Source: Locusta migratoria (taxonomy: Eukaryota > Arthropoda > Insecta > Orthoptera > Acrididae). Taken from it: a DNA stretch of 64,000 nucleotides. The position numbers were made by a program, and so were the translations under genes. The stretch lies in NCBI GenBank assembly GCA_026315105.1, contig CM048750.1:72657797-72721796 (forward strand). The letters are read 5' to 3'. How positions within the stretch are numbered: position 1 is the stretch's first letter; every line of letters starts with the position of its first letter. Below the pieces are notes generated by a model. The model was not told the DNA's origin, made no database searches, and was given only the letters and a program-made list of their open reading frames with translations. Positions 55,216 through 64,000 of this stretch are shown one piece after another.

Positions 55216-55634
55216 ACATTTGTAGAAACCCTAAATTTGGAGTGGTTGTTGAGGGAGAGTGTGTTGAGGGAGAGTGTATTGCCTTTCCGGAGGTGGGTGA
55301 CAAGGAGTTGGGATAGTTTTTTGAGGTGGAGGGTGGCATGTTGTTCTAATTTTCGGTTGGCCTGTAGGAGGATGTTCTGAACTGTGGGTGTGGATGCGGA
55401 AGTGGAAAGGTTGAGGATTTTGATTAGGGATAGGAGTTGACAGGTGTGTTCATTGGCGGAGTTGATGTATAGGTTAAGGATTAGGCGGGTGAGGGCTGTG
55501 GATTGTTCTGTTTGGAATTGGTGTAGGGCTTGATGAAAGGATGGGTTACAGCCGGAGATGGGAACTTTTATTGTGAGGCCCTTGGGGGTTATGCCAAATG
55601 TGTATATATATATACACACCATATGCGCTGACAT
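55182..55634 (-). CDS. Hypothetical 150-codon open frame
   Basis: A Leu/Thr/Asn/Ser-rich minus-strand frame containing PKGLTIKVPISGCNPSFHQAL, NLYINSANEHTCQLLSL and QANRKLEQHATLHLKKLSQLL, the last helical. It has no signal peptide or catalytic motif and I recognise no family. Its 3' end reads into the repeated (GT)-rich unit of element 3, so it may be the only remaining body of the autonomous element that spawned elements 1-3, or it may be chance. The length is well above random for this AT-rich region. Confidence 0.3.
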   Translation of the reverse strand: MSAHMVCIYIYTFGITPKGLTIKVPISGCNPSFHQALHQFQTEQSTALTRLILNLYINSANEHTCQLLSLIKILNLSTSASTPTVQNILLQANRKLEQHATLHLKKLSQLLVTHLRKGNTLSLNTLSLNNHSKFRVSTNVCLGVFGCGYV

Positions 55635-55639
55635 TGTCC

Positions 55640-56330
55640 AGGTGACATTGGTATATGTGGTTCTTAGAGGTCACTCAATATAACTACAGCTACTGTGACT
55701 TTATATCCAAACTACTGCATGAGCACAAGGGATGAACTTGCAATCCAGGACATGGGGAATACACACATTAGCGCTACATGGCGCATACATTGCTACTTAT
55801 TTAAAGAACATATATTAAAATAAAGCTAATTACAACATGTGGACATTACAGAGTGGCGTTGTTAGAAACGAACATGAGCTCCATACGAACTATGTGTGTA
55901 GTACATTTGTTAAGATCAGAGTTGAAGTTTATCCACATATATACATTGAGCCTTTTCAAGTCATTGAAACCCTTAGCTGTATACTTATAGTTTTGTTCAT
56001 CCACAATCCATAATTAATTACACGATGAAGCTACTAATGTTTTACAAGTTACATACTTAGAGTGTTTGTCATGCATACTTGCACATATTCTTGATGTAAA
56101 GTCATACTGTCTTTTGTGCATAAGTACGAAGGTTAAATATTATGTGAACCCTAAATACCTTAATGTGCAAGGACACAGCACGTATGTTTATGTTTCATCT
56201 ATGTTATTAACTATGATGTGTGAAACGAAAGCGAGATGTTTTGTGCACTTTAAGTGTGTGCTTGCAGAACATTTAAGCAGCTGCTGAACATGTGAATTCA
56301 GTTATGACACAAAAAATGAACCATTATAGA
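55640..56330. other. No recognised gene
   Basis: AT-rich. A 73-codon plus-strand frame at 56066-56287 has no motif. The word TGTATATATATATACACA near 55600 is a small palindrome at the left edge. Confidence 0.5.
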
Positions 56331-56334
56331 TTAC

Positions 56335-56545
56335 ATAAGAATAAGAATCTTTATTACCCGTTCAGTATTTTCTCATACAATGGGCTTCGTCAAAAAGTTG
56401 AGTTACAATTACACACACATTTGTAATATTAAATAGTGTTAATTTCACAATTAAAAATACTTTTACAAATTTATATTATACAGTAAGTATAATTATGTTA
56501 AAACAACAAATCTGCCATATTACACTCTTTATATTCATCAATTCC
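56335..56545 (-). mobile_element. CR1/L2-group LINE 3' tail fragment
   Basis: Reverse complement of 48150-48370, nearly identical: AATAAGAATCTTTATT, CATACAATGGGCTTCGTC, then AATCTGCCATATTACACTC. It is a severely 5'-truncated copy of the same family that is nested in the hAT element. Confidence 0.92.
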
Positions 56546-56584
56546 ATGACAAACATTCATCAATTCCACTCCCACTCCCACAAA

Positions 56585-59353
56585 GGTGTGGTTCCTGAAG
56601 AGGGGCAGCAGCCTTTTCAGTAGTTACAGGGGCAACAGTCTGGATGATTGACTGAGCTGGCCTTGTAACATCAGCTAATGTGGCTTTGCCACACAGTTAC
56701 TGTGAACGGCTGAAAGCAAGGTGAAACTACAGCCGTTATTTTTCCCGAGGACATGCAGCTCTACTGTATGAACATATGATGATGGCATCCTCTCGGGTAA
56801 AATATTCCGGAGGTAAAATAGTCCCCCATTCGGATCTCCGGGCGGGGACTACTCGGGAGGATGTGATCATCAGGAAAGACAGTACTGGCATTCTACGGGT
56901 CGGAGTGTGGAATGTGAGATCTCTTAATCGAGTAGGAAAATTAGAAAATTTAAAAAGGGAAATGGATAGGTTGAAGTTAAATATAGTGGGGATTAGTGAA
57001 GTTTGGTGGCAGGATGAACAGGATTTCTGGTCAGGTGAGTATAGAATTATAAATACAAAATCAATTGGGGGTATCACAGGAGTAGGATTGATAATGAATA
57101 AGAAAATAGGAATGCGGGTAAACTACTATGACCAGCACAGTGATCGCATTATCATTGTCAAGATAGATACGAAGCCAACACCGACAACAGTAGTACAGGT
57201 TTATATGCCAACTAGCTCTGCCGATGATGAGGAAATCGAAGAAATATATGAGGAGCTAAAGGGAATTATTCAGACAATTAAAGGAGAGGAAAACTTAATT
57301 GTTATGGGAGACTGGAATTCGGTAGTAGGACAAGGAAGGGAAGGGAATGTAGTAGGTGAATATGGTCTGGGCAAAAGGAATGAAAGAGGAAGTCGCCTGG
57401 TAGAATTTTGCACAGAACATAATTTAGTTATTACAAACACCTGGTTTAAGAATCACAAAAGAAGGTTGTATATGTGGAAGAGACCAGGAGACACCGGGAG
57501 ATACCAGATAGAGTTTATAATGGTAAGTCATAGATTTTGGAACCAGATTTTACAGTGTAAGGCATACCCAGGGGCAGATATAGACTCTGACCATAACTTG
57601 TTGGTTATGAACTGTAGGCTGAAACTGAAGAAACTACAAAAAGGTACGAAAATAAGGAGGTGGGACCTGGATAAATTGAAGGAACCTGAAGTTCTTAAGA
57701 ATTTCAGAGGGAGCTTTAGGCAACAATTGACAGAAACATCGGAAAATAAAACAGTAGAGGAGGAATGGGTAAAATTGAGAGATGAAATAGTGAAGGCAGC
57801 AGAGGACAAAATAGGTAGGAAGGCAAGACCTACAAAAAATCCATGGATATCACAGGAGATACTAAATTTAATCGATGAAAGGAGAAAATATAAAAATGCA
57901 GTAAATGAAACAGGCAAAATGGAGTACAGACGACTAAGAAATGAGATTGACAGGAAGTGCAAAATGGCTAAGCAGGGGTGGCTAGAAGGCAAATGCAAGG
58001 TTGTAGAAGAATGTATAAAGAGGGGAAAAATAGATACAGCCTACAGTAAAATAAAAGAAACATTTGGAGATAAGAAAAACAGCTTTATGAATATCAAGAA
58101 CACTGATGGAAAACCAGTTCTCAGCAAAGAAGGAAAAGCTGAAAGGTGGAAAGAGTATATAGAGGGGCTCTACAAAGGAAATGAACTTGGAGACAATATT
58201 GTAGGAAGGGAAGAGGATGTAGATGAAAATGAAATAGCAGATACTGTACTGAGAGAAGAATTTGACAGAGCCCTGAAAGACCTAAGTCGAAACAAGGCCC
58301 CTGGAGTAGATGATATTCCCTAGGAGCTACTGAAGTCTCTGGGAGAACCAGTCATGACAAAATTGTTTCACCTGGTGTGTAAGAAGTATGAGACAGGTGA
58401 AGTACCCGCAGACTTTAAGAAAAATGTTATAATCCCCATTCCAAAGAAAGCAGGTGCAGACAGGTGTGAAAACTACAGAACCATTAGTTTAATAATTCAT
58501 GGTTGCAAAATATTAACACAAATTATATACAGAAGGATGGAAAAGCTGGTAGAAGCTGACCTCGGGGAAGATCAGTTTGGATTCAGGAGAAATGTAGGAA
58601 CAAGGGAGGCAATACTCACTTTACGGCTTATCCTAGAAGATAGATTAAGAAAAGGCAAACCTACATTTCTAGATTTTGTAGATTTGGAGAAGGCTTTTGA
58701 CAATGTTGATTGGAATAAACTCTTTCAAGTTCTGAAGCAAGCAGGAGTAAAATATAGGGAGCGTAAGGTTATTTACAACTTGTACAAAAACCAGACAGCG
58801 GTTGTCAGTGTTGAAGGGCATGAAAGGGATGCAGGGGTTGGGAAGGGAGTAAGACAGGCTACAACCCTTTCTCCAATGTTATTCAATTTGTACATTCAGC
58901 AAGCTGTAAAGGAAGCAAGGAGAAATTTGGAGAAGGAATTAAAGTACAGGGTGAAGAATTAAAAACTTTGCGTTTTGCCAATGACATAGTAATTCTGCCA
59001 GAGATAGCAAAGGATCTGGAAGAGCAGTTAAACGGAATGGACAGAGTGCTGAAAGGTGCATATAAGATGAAGATTAACAAGAGCAAAACTAGGGTAATGG
59101 AGTGCAGTGTAAGAAAATCAGGTGATGCTGAAGGAATTAGATTGGGTAATGAAGCAATAAAGGAGGTAGATGAGTTTTGTTACTTAGGCAGTAAAATAAC
59201 AAATGATGGTCGCAGTACAGAGGATATAAAATGCAGAATGGCCATGGGTAGAAAAGCGTTCTTGAAAAAGAGAAATTTGTTAACATCGAATATTGATTTA
59301 ATCCTAAGAAAGTCCTTTCTGAAGGCATTTGTATGGAGTGCTGCCTTGTATGG
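56585..59353 (+). mobile_element. RTE LINE, copy 3 (with 5' UTR, 3' end lost)
   Basis: The most complete of the three copies at its 5' end: a non-coding leader (GTGGTTCCTGAAGAGGGGCA..., 56590-56775) then the ORF. It breaks off inside the C-terminal domain at CTGCCTTGTATGGG (59353), where minus-strand gypsy sequence begins. The RTE 3' tail is not found beyond the gypsy segment. Confidence 0.93.
56776..59353 (+). pseudogene. RTE endonuclease-reverse transcriptase, broken (copy 3)
   Basis: Starting at ATG 56776: AP-endonuclease domain with VGVWNVRSLN (N46), ISEVWWQ (E75), VMGDWNSVVG (D179/N181), QIEFIM (E246, where copy 1 has D) and DSDHNLL (D272/H273). Then the linker and reverse transcriptase: VDLEKAFDNVDW, GVRQ..LSPMLFNLY, RFAND. 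Breaks: a TAG at 58321-58323 in place of a sense codon, a 1-base deletion near 58915, and truncation at 59353. The catalytic FADD box is FAND. Its first 515 codons are uninterrupted, the longest open frame in the window. Confidence 0.93.
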
Positions 59354-59408
59354 GTGTTGTTGTCTCACGTGGCATTGCTTCCTCTCCTGGAGAAACAGCG
59401 ACCCGCTG

Positions 59409-60781
59409 TTATGCTCCCTGTGGAACCAGCTGCAATGTCCTGGATCTTGACCGTGTCATGGGGCCTCTGTTTGACAGTTCAAGAGAATCCTTCCCTTCTC
59501 CTCCATTATCAACGACAGACGTTCCTGTCGTGGCTTCATCAGGAACATTACCATCCTTAAAGTCCTTGAACGAGAAGCCATTGTCGTCTACCTGCTCTTC
59601 AGGATCGTAGTAAGGCTTCATGCGCAGGACGTGAACAATGTCTCTCGTTTTTGACGTTTCGACGACGGCTCATAATCCTCAACTTCGTATGTGACATCTG
59701 ACAGGCGGCGTATGACACGATACGGACCAAAGTATCGCTTCAATAACTTTTCTGACAGTCCAACCTTCCGTACAGGGGTAAAAATTCATACCAGATCTCC
59801 TGGGCAGTACACAACAGGTCCGTGTTTGTCGTTATACCGCTGACGGTCCTTCTCCTGGGCGTCCAGTATCCATATGCGAGCCAGCTGTCTTGCTTCTTCG
59901 ACCCTGGTGATGAGCTGGTTAACATAGTCATCCTGAGTGTCGTCCGGTTCGAACGGGAACAAGTATATCCATTGTTGTCTCAGCTTCATGGCCATGGAGC
60001 AGGAAAAACAGAGTGAAGCCTGTGGTGTCTTGTCTTGCAGTATTGTAAGCAAATGTCATGACTGGCAGAATTGTATCCCAATCCTTCTGCTTAACATCAA
60101 CGTACATCGACAGCATGTCGGCTAACGTCTTGTTAAAACGTTCCGTAAGACCATTTGTCTGAGGATGGTATTGCAGTTTTCATTCTGTGGACAATGTTGC
60201 ACAGTGACATTAAACTCTGATACTAGTTTTGACTGGAATACTTTTCCACGATCAGATATCATGACACGTGGTGCTCCATGCTTCAAAATAATGTCTTCTA
60301 CAAGGAATTTTGCGATCTCTGGAGCTTCTGCAGTCGGCACAGGTTTGGTGACAGCGTAGCATGTGAGGTAGTCAGTGCAGACTATTATCCACCGGTTACT
60401 GGCTGTCGACTTCGGGAACCTCCCTAAAAGATCGATCCCAACTCGGTGGAATGGAGCTGCTGCTGGCGGAATCGGTACGAGATGCCCTGGAGGTAATTGA
60501 GGCACATGCTTCTGTCGCTGGCACTCTTTACAGTGACTCACATAGTGCTTGACAGATCGGTAGAGACCTTTCCAGTAATACCTGCGTCTGATTCTGCCTA
60601 GGGTCTTTACGAATCCCAGATGACCGGATATTGGAGCATTGTGGAAATATTTGAGAATAGCTGGCTGGAGATGAGCTGGAAAAACGAGTAGCCATTTGGG
60701 GCCCAGTGGACCGTAGTTGCTCTTATACAATGTTCCGTTTATAAGTTGGAACTCTCCATTGGTCAGTTCTCCTTTCTTCAA
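59409..60781 (-). pseudogene. Gypsy integrase and pol C-terminus
   Basis: The zinc-binding HHCC domain (H-NAPISGH ... HYVSHCKECQRQ) is followed by the DDE core: VGIDLLGRFP (D), MISDRGKVF (D) and, after a frameshift near 60150, the Glu region. Then come TFAYNTARQDTTG, LITRVEEARQLAR and DRQRYNDKHGPVVYCPGDLV. The C-terminus ends ...RTLQLVPQGA at the stop 59409-59411. Four or more frameshifts separate the pieces. Confidence 0.9.
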
Positions 60782-60841
60782 GGCCTCTATTGTTTTTAAT
60801 AATGCTGGATCTTCCCTCTGTTCGGCTGTAACGTCATGTAA

Positions 60842-61405
60842 TTAAGTGAGAGCTGAAATTTCATTAAGTCTGTTGTGTTCCACTAATGGGTTCCTTGAAA
60901 GGCACTCAGCATCCTCGTGTTTGCGCCCGTTCTTGAATACTACTGTGACATCGTACTCTTGGAGTCTTAGTGCCCATCTTGCTAGTTGACCTGATGGATC
61001 CTTCAAGCTAGTCAGCCAACACAAAGAATGGTGGTCTGTCATGACGGTGAATGGTTTGCCGAATAAAGACTGCCAGAACTTGTTCATAGCCCAGATAACT
61101 GTGAGGCATTCTTTTTCAGTTGTAGAGTAGTTTATCTTGGACTTTGAGAGTACTCTTGATGCATAGGCTATCACTTTTTCAGCACCTTCCTGAACTTGTA
61201 CAAGCACTGCACCAATCCCATAACCACTGGTGTCTGTGTGAAGTTCCGTTTCTGCATTCTCGTCGTACAAGGTTAGCACTGGTGCGGAAGTTAGAGCCTC
61301 CTTCCGGAAAGCTCTTTCTTTTGCATCATCCCAGTAAAACTTAGCATCTCCCTGCAGAAATTCTTGTAATGGGCGTGCCTTGTTACAAAATTGTTTTATG
61401 AAATG
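60842..61405 (-). pseudogene. Gypsy RNase H
   Basis: TELHTDTSGYGIGAVL (first catalytic Asp in HTDTS), YSTTEKECLTVIWAM (Glu), FTVMTDHHSLCWL (Asp) and a final DAECLSRNP are all visible in one frame (60842-61279). It is in register with the RT frame 61406-61765, separated from it by a TGA. The residues look intact. Confidence 0.9.
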
Positions 61406-62891
61406 TCAGTAGTATGAGCACAGCCCAAGAAAACTTCTCACATCACAAATGTGCTGAGGAGTTGGAAATTCTGTGACTGCCCTTACTTTACCTGGATCAG
61501 GACGGACACCATCTCCATTGACTAGGTGCCCCAGGATTTTTATCTCTTTGGCGACGAAGAGGCACTTCTTAGGATTGAGGCAGAGACCTGCAGCCTGAAC
61601 ACACTTCAACACAGTTGACAGGCGACTCAGATGTTCTTCAAATGTTTTCGAGAAAATGACTCTGTCATGTAAATAGCAAAGACACGTCGTCCACTTATGG
61701 TGTTGAAGCAAGTTGTCCATCATGCGTTCGAATGTGGCTGGAGCATTACATAATCCAAATGGCATTACTTTAAATTCATATAGGCTGTCAGGTGTAATAA
61801 AAGCCTTCTTCTCCCTGTCAGCTTTGCCAGTAACCTGTGTGTATGTCCATAGTTGAGAAGTATGTAGCTCCTTTCAAGCAGTCTAAGGTGTCGTCAATAC
61901 GCGGCAATGGGAAGACATCTTTCTTAGTGATTTGGTTCACCCATCTTTAGTCGACACAGAATCGAAACGTGCCATTCTTCTTCTTTACGAGGACCACCGG
62001 AGACAACCAAGGACTCTCCGAAGGTTGAATAATGTCATCTCGCAACATCTTCTCCACTTCCTCCCGAATTATCCGTCTTTCAGCTGGTGACACTCTATAC
62101 AAACGCTGGCTAATTGGCGGATAATCCCCAGTATTGATATGGTGCTTTATTGTGGGCTGTTTTGTCTGACTTTTCCCCTTGCTGAGGTGTGAATGCACCC
62201 GAAAATTGGCGTAGTATACCTAACACCCGCTGGCGTTGTTCCTTGGTCAGTCCAGGCTCTATTGGCAGTTCCACGTTTGTTTCCTCCAGCGTGTTGTCTG
62301 TACTAACAGCAGGGCATGGGTCTTCATTGATGACGTTGAGTTCACCGTTCTGGATTGGTTCAGCTGTCACAATACACATTCCCTTGGGGATAAGTTGTGA
62401 CAATTTGTGATCCAAATCTCTCCTTGACCACCGGTAATGCTTATGATAGCTGCTGGTATGTAAATTTCTTTTGTGAGCCTGATAAACTTTTTACTACCAA
62501 CAAGAACTTCACAGTTTAGCCAGTCATCTGTGTTTGTGACTGCAACTCTTCTCATTGTCAACGGCGGTATCGTCACATTGTCAACGACGAATAACTTCCC
62601 AGAAAATTCTGTATTACGTGTATCTGGCGGAACAACTTCTTCAATTTGCAGCTCAGATCTTCCACAGTCAATGATAGCTTGGGATGCCTGAAGGAAGTCC
62701 CATCTGAGGATGACATTGTGACTACATTCTGTTAACATGACAAACTCAAACGGCTGCGTCCTGTTGTTTATGGTTATTCTTGCGACACAAGTTGCTGCTG
62801 GATGGACGTAATTTCCATTCGCGACCTTCAGCACAGTTGCCCCCGTATCACAGAACATTGTCTTCTTTAGTGTATTTATTCGGCAAACCAT
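61406..62891 (-). pseudogene. Gypsy protease tail and reverse transcriptase
   Basis: 62367-62891 holds the protease flap/post-catalytic part (NVILRWDFL, normally G-D-F-L). 61947-62198 holds the RT start (YPPISQRLYRVSP, WLSPVVLVKKKNGTFRFCVD) and is cut by a stop immediately after VD. 61406-61765 holds MPFGLCNAPATFERMMD, the catalytic motif as YLHD instead of YLDD, and ILGHLV. At least three frame changes and several stops are present. It is an inactive relic. Confidence 0.9.
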
Positions 62892-63491
62892 TCACCGTCG
62901 TGACAGACCACCATTCTTTGTGTTGGCTGAGTAGCTTGAAGGTTCCATAATACAGAAAAAGAGGCTCCCGAATCAACAAGTGCCCAGACAGGTTGGCCGT
63001 CGATTATGAAGTTGATGAGATTTCCCGACATCTTAGCGACTGTCGTCCATGGAGGATTTTCATCTATGGTGGCCTCACCTCTGTAGATAGTCACCTCGCT
63101 TAGTTTTCCTGGGCATACGGCTAGGGGAGTGGCTGGTACCTCTGTACAGCGATGGTGAACGGCTGTGGCACGTCGGGGAGCGACCTCGTCTAGAGTAAGG
63201 TGATGAGCTTCTTCCCATAGGTCGACTGAACTCATCAGCAGGTGACTTCCTGGGATAGAACTGCTCCGACGGCTGATGTCTTGCGGCAAAATAATCATCG
63301 AATACTCGCCTCCTCTCTCTGCAGTAGCGTACGACATGTCCAGGGCGTCCACAGTGTAAACACAGTGGTGTGTTGTCTTCTGTCCTCCAGACATCTGTTC
63401 TTCTGCGGAGCATCATAGTTACCGGGGGAGTTGGCTGTGGTCGCGTCGGCCGGTTCATCGGCTGCCGTTTGGCGGCTGCAGCGTAAGTCAT
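62876..63491 (-). pseudogene. Gypsy gag C-terminus and protease
   Basis: The frame 63075-63491 carries a CCHC zinc knuckle (CLHCGRPGHVVRYC, ~63322-63365) and an Arg/Ser-rich tail, as in nucleocapsid. The overlapping frame 62876-63394 continues with NLINFIIDGQPVWALVDSGASFSV: DSGAS at about 62970 is the aspartic protease active site. The gag-to-protease frame change may be an original frameshift site or decay; I cannot tell which. Another shift leads to 62891. Confidence 0.88.
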
Positions 63492-63514
63492 AGCAGGGCG
63501 ACATTTCTAATGTC

Positions 63515-63790
63515 TGTCTAGGTGTATTTGCATTTGGATATGTGTGAGTGTGTGTGTATTTGTTTACCTTCCTTTTCCCCTAAGGTAAGTCCTTCCACTC
63601 CTGGGATTGGAATGACTCCTTTTCCACTTCCTTAAAACCCATATTCTTCCCTTTCTCCTCCCCTTTTTTCCTCTTATCCTGAAGAAGAGACCAACGGTTG
63701 CGAAAGTTTGTATGTGTGTTTGTATGTGATTTTATTTGTGTCTATTGACGAGCCGGTCCTTTAGGTAAGTCATCCGTTTTCTATTTTTTA
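63515..63790 (+). mobile_element. Fragment of the 53-55 kb element family
   Basis: Shares with 53851-54110: GTCTGTCTAGGTGTATTTG, GTGAGTGTGTGTGTATTTG, AAGGTAAGTCCTTCCACTCC, GGGATTGGAATGACTCC, a GACGAGCCGGTCC block and a GTAAGTCATCCG end. It is more diverged than the copies at 54-55 kb. Confidence 0.85.
63679..63706 (+). ncRNA. Hammerhead-like motif, decayed
   Basis: CTGAAGA (perfect core), extra A, GAGACC-AAC-GGTTGC (inner pairs kept, one mismatch and one G-U), GAAAG, TTTG. Stem I does not pair. Confidence 0.25.
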
Positions 63791-64000
63791 TATTTACTTA
63801 ATGGTGTATCATAATACCTTATGAGCATTGTAATTGTTTAAACAAAAAATAAGTAAATGCAACCAGAGACTCTTTATGCTTATATAGCCGTTTGCGAGTC
63901 AGGAGTCAGTTACCTGTCCTGGCCGTGGATGTAAGTTAATGGAAACGTATTATTCCGCCCTCTCTTGATTACTGCCTTGAGAGTGGGTGTATTTCGGCAG
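63791..64000. other. No recognised feature
   Basis: AT-rich end of the window. Nothing was recognised. Confidence 0.5.

Larger units (their letters stand above)
59354..63512 (-). mobile_element. Gypsy-type LTR retrotransposon internal fragment
   Basis: In minus-strand order: end of gag with zinc knuckle, protease, reverse transcriptase, RNase H, integrase, and the pol C-terminus. This protease-RT-RH-IN order defines the Gypsy (Ty3) group. No LTR, primer-binding site or 5' gag is present. One side ends at RTE copy 3 (59353/59354) and the other at a repeat fragment (63515). Confidence 0.93.

Overview
This window is non-coding, repeat-saturated nuclear DNA of a large-genome animal, most likely an insect and probably an orthopteran such as a locust or grasshopper. 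That is inferred from the dense nesting of AT-rich transposons, the abundant tRNA-derived SINEs with a shared 3' tail, several RTE-type LINEs ending in (AAC)n, and insect-type Tc1/mariner, hAT, CR1 and gypsy relics. I see no intact host gene, no rRNA and no convincing functional tRNA. Almost every recognisable protein piece belongs to a mobile element and almost all are broken.

Layout. 1-4.9 kb: unrecognised sequence with three SINE copies. 4.9-7.6 kb: a 5'-truncated RTE LINE (copy 1). 7.8-10.6 kb: a dispersed ~80 bp repeat in inverted and tandem copies, plus an RNase H-bearing LINE fragment flanked by ~140 bp direct repeats. 11.6-15.3 kb: a Jockey-like LINE tail split by a 2.8 kb non-autonomous hAT-type element with a perfect 8 bp target duplication; two SINEs sit inside that element. 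15.3-17.1 kb: a CR1-like LINE relic. 18.2 kb: a SINE with a 12 bp target duplication. 19.3-31.0 kb: a very large inverted repeat (arms ~2.1 kb, spacer ~7.5 kb) built of degenerate repeated modules. A mariner-type transposon with its own SINE insertion lies in the spacer, and a second RTE copy abuts the outer right end.

31.0-40.4 kb: RTE copy 2, a 0.96 kb DNA element with 10 bp target duplications, a perfect 202 bp palindrome, a SINE nested in another SINE, and a hairpin MITE-like element. 40.4-50.4 kb: a ~110 bp-monomer satellite interrupted by a 1.56 kb inverted-repeat element and by a hAT element that itself carries a CR1/L2-group LINE. 50.4-53 kb: unrecognised. 53.2-55.2 kb: palindromic, microsatellite-bounded elements. 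56.3-63.8 kb: a CR1 tail, RTE copy 3 (with 5' UTR), a gypsy-type pol relic on the minus strand, and another fragment of the 53-55 kb repeat.

The observation most worth following is a motif found at 11 places in at least four repeat contexts: C-U-G-A-N-G-A, one extra base, a 5-7 bp stem whose sequence differs between families but stays complementary, then G-A-A-A followed by a short self-complementary block. These are the conserved core and layout of hammerhead ribozymes, except for a constant extra base before stem II. Several copies also have pairable stem I flanks that change in a compensatory way. Hammerheads are known from Penelope-like and other retroelements, so this may be a ribozyme family spread by the elements in this window. 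The second main candidate for novelty is the 11.6 kb inverted-repeat structure at 19.3-31.0 kb, which I cannot assign to any family.
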